NCBI RefSeq assembly: GCF_047511655.1
Contig: NC_133400.1
Span: 37,650,001 to 37,714,000, forward strand
Reading direction: 5' to 3'
Length of the DNA: 64,000 bases
Source of the DNA: Castor canadensis
Lineage: Eukaryota; Chordata; Mammalia; Rodentia; Castoridae
Below are positions 63,961 to 64,000 of the stretch, one piece after another (the stretch's first letter is position 1; each line of letters starts with the position of its first letter). A program made the translations under genes and the position numbers. The notes under the pieces were generated by a model that saw only the letters and a program-made list of their open reading frames with translations, was not told where the DNA came from and did not search any database.

Positions 63961-64000
63961 AGCTCAAAAGACCTCCAAAGTCAAAGCAGTTCTGAGTGAA

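Larger units (their letters stand above)
53008..64000 (+). other. C16orf87: C16orf87 intron 1 (to window end)
   Basis: I searched this stretch for the second exon of the UPF0547 protein (its CKSCPCGYIF segment) and did not find it, so the intron most likely continues beyond the window. It holds three retroviral LTR insertions, L1 and SINE copies and AT-rich unique DNA. Confidence 0.7.

Overview
This is a piece of a mammalian nuclear genome: sparse exons with GT/AG introns, two CpG islands, and a dense background of SINEs, L1 copies, LTR elements and older MIR/L2 relics. The tRNA-derived SINE (box B read as GAGTTCAAACCCC, antisense GGGGTTTGAACTC) and its fusion to a 7SL/B1-like left half point to a rodent, most likely a castorimorph such as beaver. 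That species call is inference from repeat style only.

Two protein-coding genes are supported. The first five coding exons of GPT2 (mitochondrial alanine aminotransferase 2) lie on the minus strand from 19418 down to 556, and the gene runs off the left edge. The first coding exon of the C16orf87 homolog (UPF0547, small CxxC protein) lies on the plus strand at 52972-53007, with the rest beyond the right edge. The two genes diverge, each starts in a CpG island (about 19.1-19.9 kb and 52.5-53.3 kb), and they are separated by about 33 kb. This matches the GPT2/C16orf87 neighbourhood of human 16q11.2. They are not known to share a pathway.

Layout: 1-19.4 kb is GPT2 introns and exons, full of SINEs and with one L1 tail. 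19.9-52.4 kb is intergenic: L1 copies, SINEs, MaLR and other LTRs, a MER5-like hAT fragment, and a Tigger transposase fossil at 44.4-44.8 kb. 53.0-64.0 kb is C16orf87 intron 1. It holds a minus-strand class I (gammaretrovirus-like) endogenous retrovirus with both LTRs and an ATAG target duplication (53948-58627), a solo LTR of the same family with a GCTT duplication (60477-60661), and an older plus-strand LTR just upstream (53425-53770), in whose leader the provirus may have landed.

No prokaryotic-type system, CRISPR array or intact unknown gene was found. The points most worth checking are the missing upstream start codon of C16orf87 (TTG where the ortholog as I remember it has ATG), a 9-bp inverted ZNF143-like pair in the GPT2 promoter, the nested retroviral insertions, and two very short L1 tail insertions with perfect target-site duplications. 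Repeat family names are from memory of consensus patterns and boundaries are by eye.
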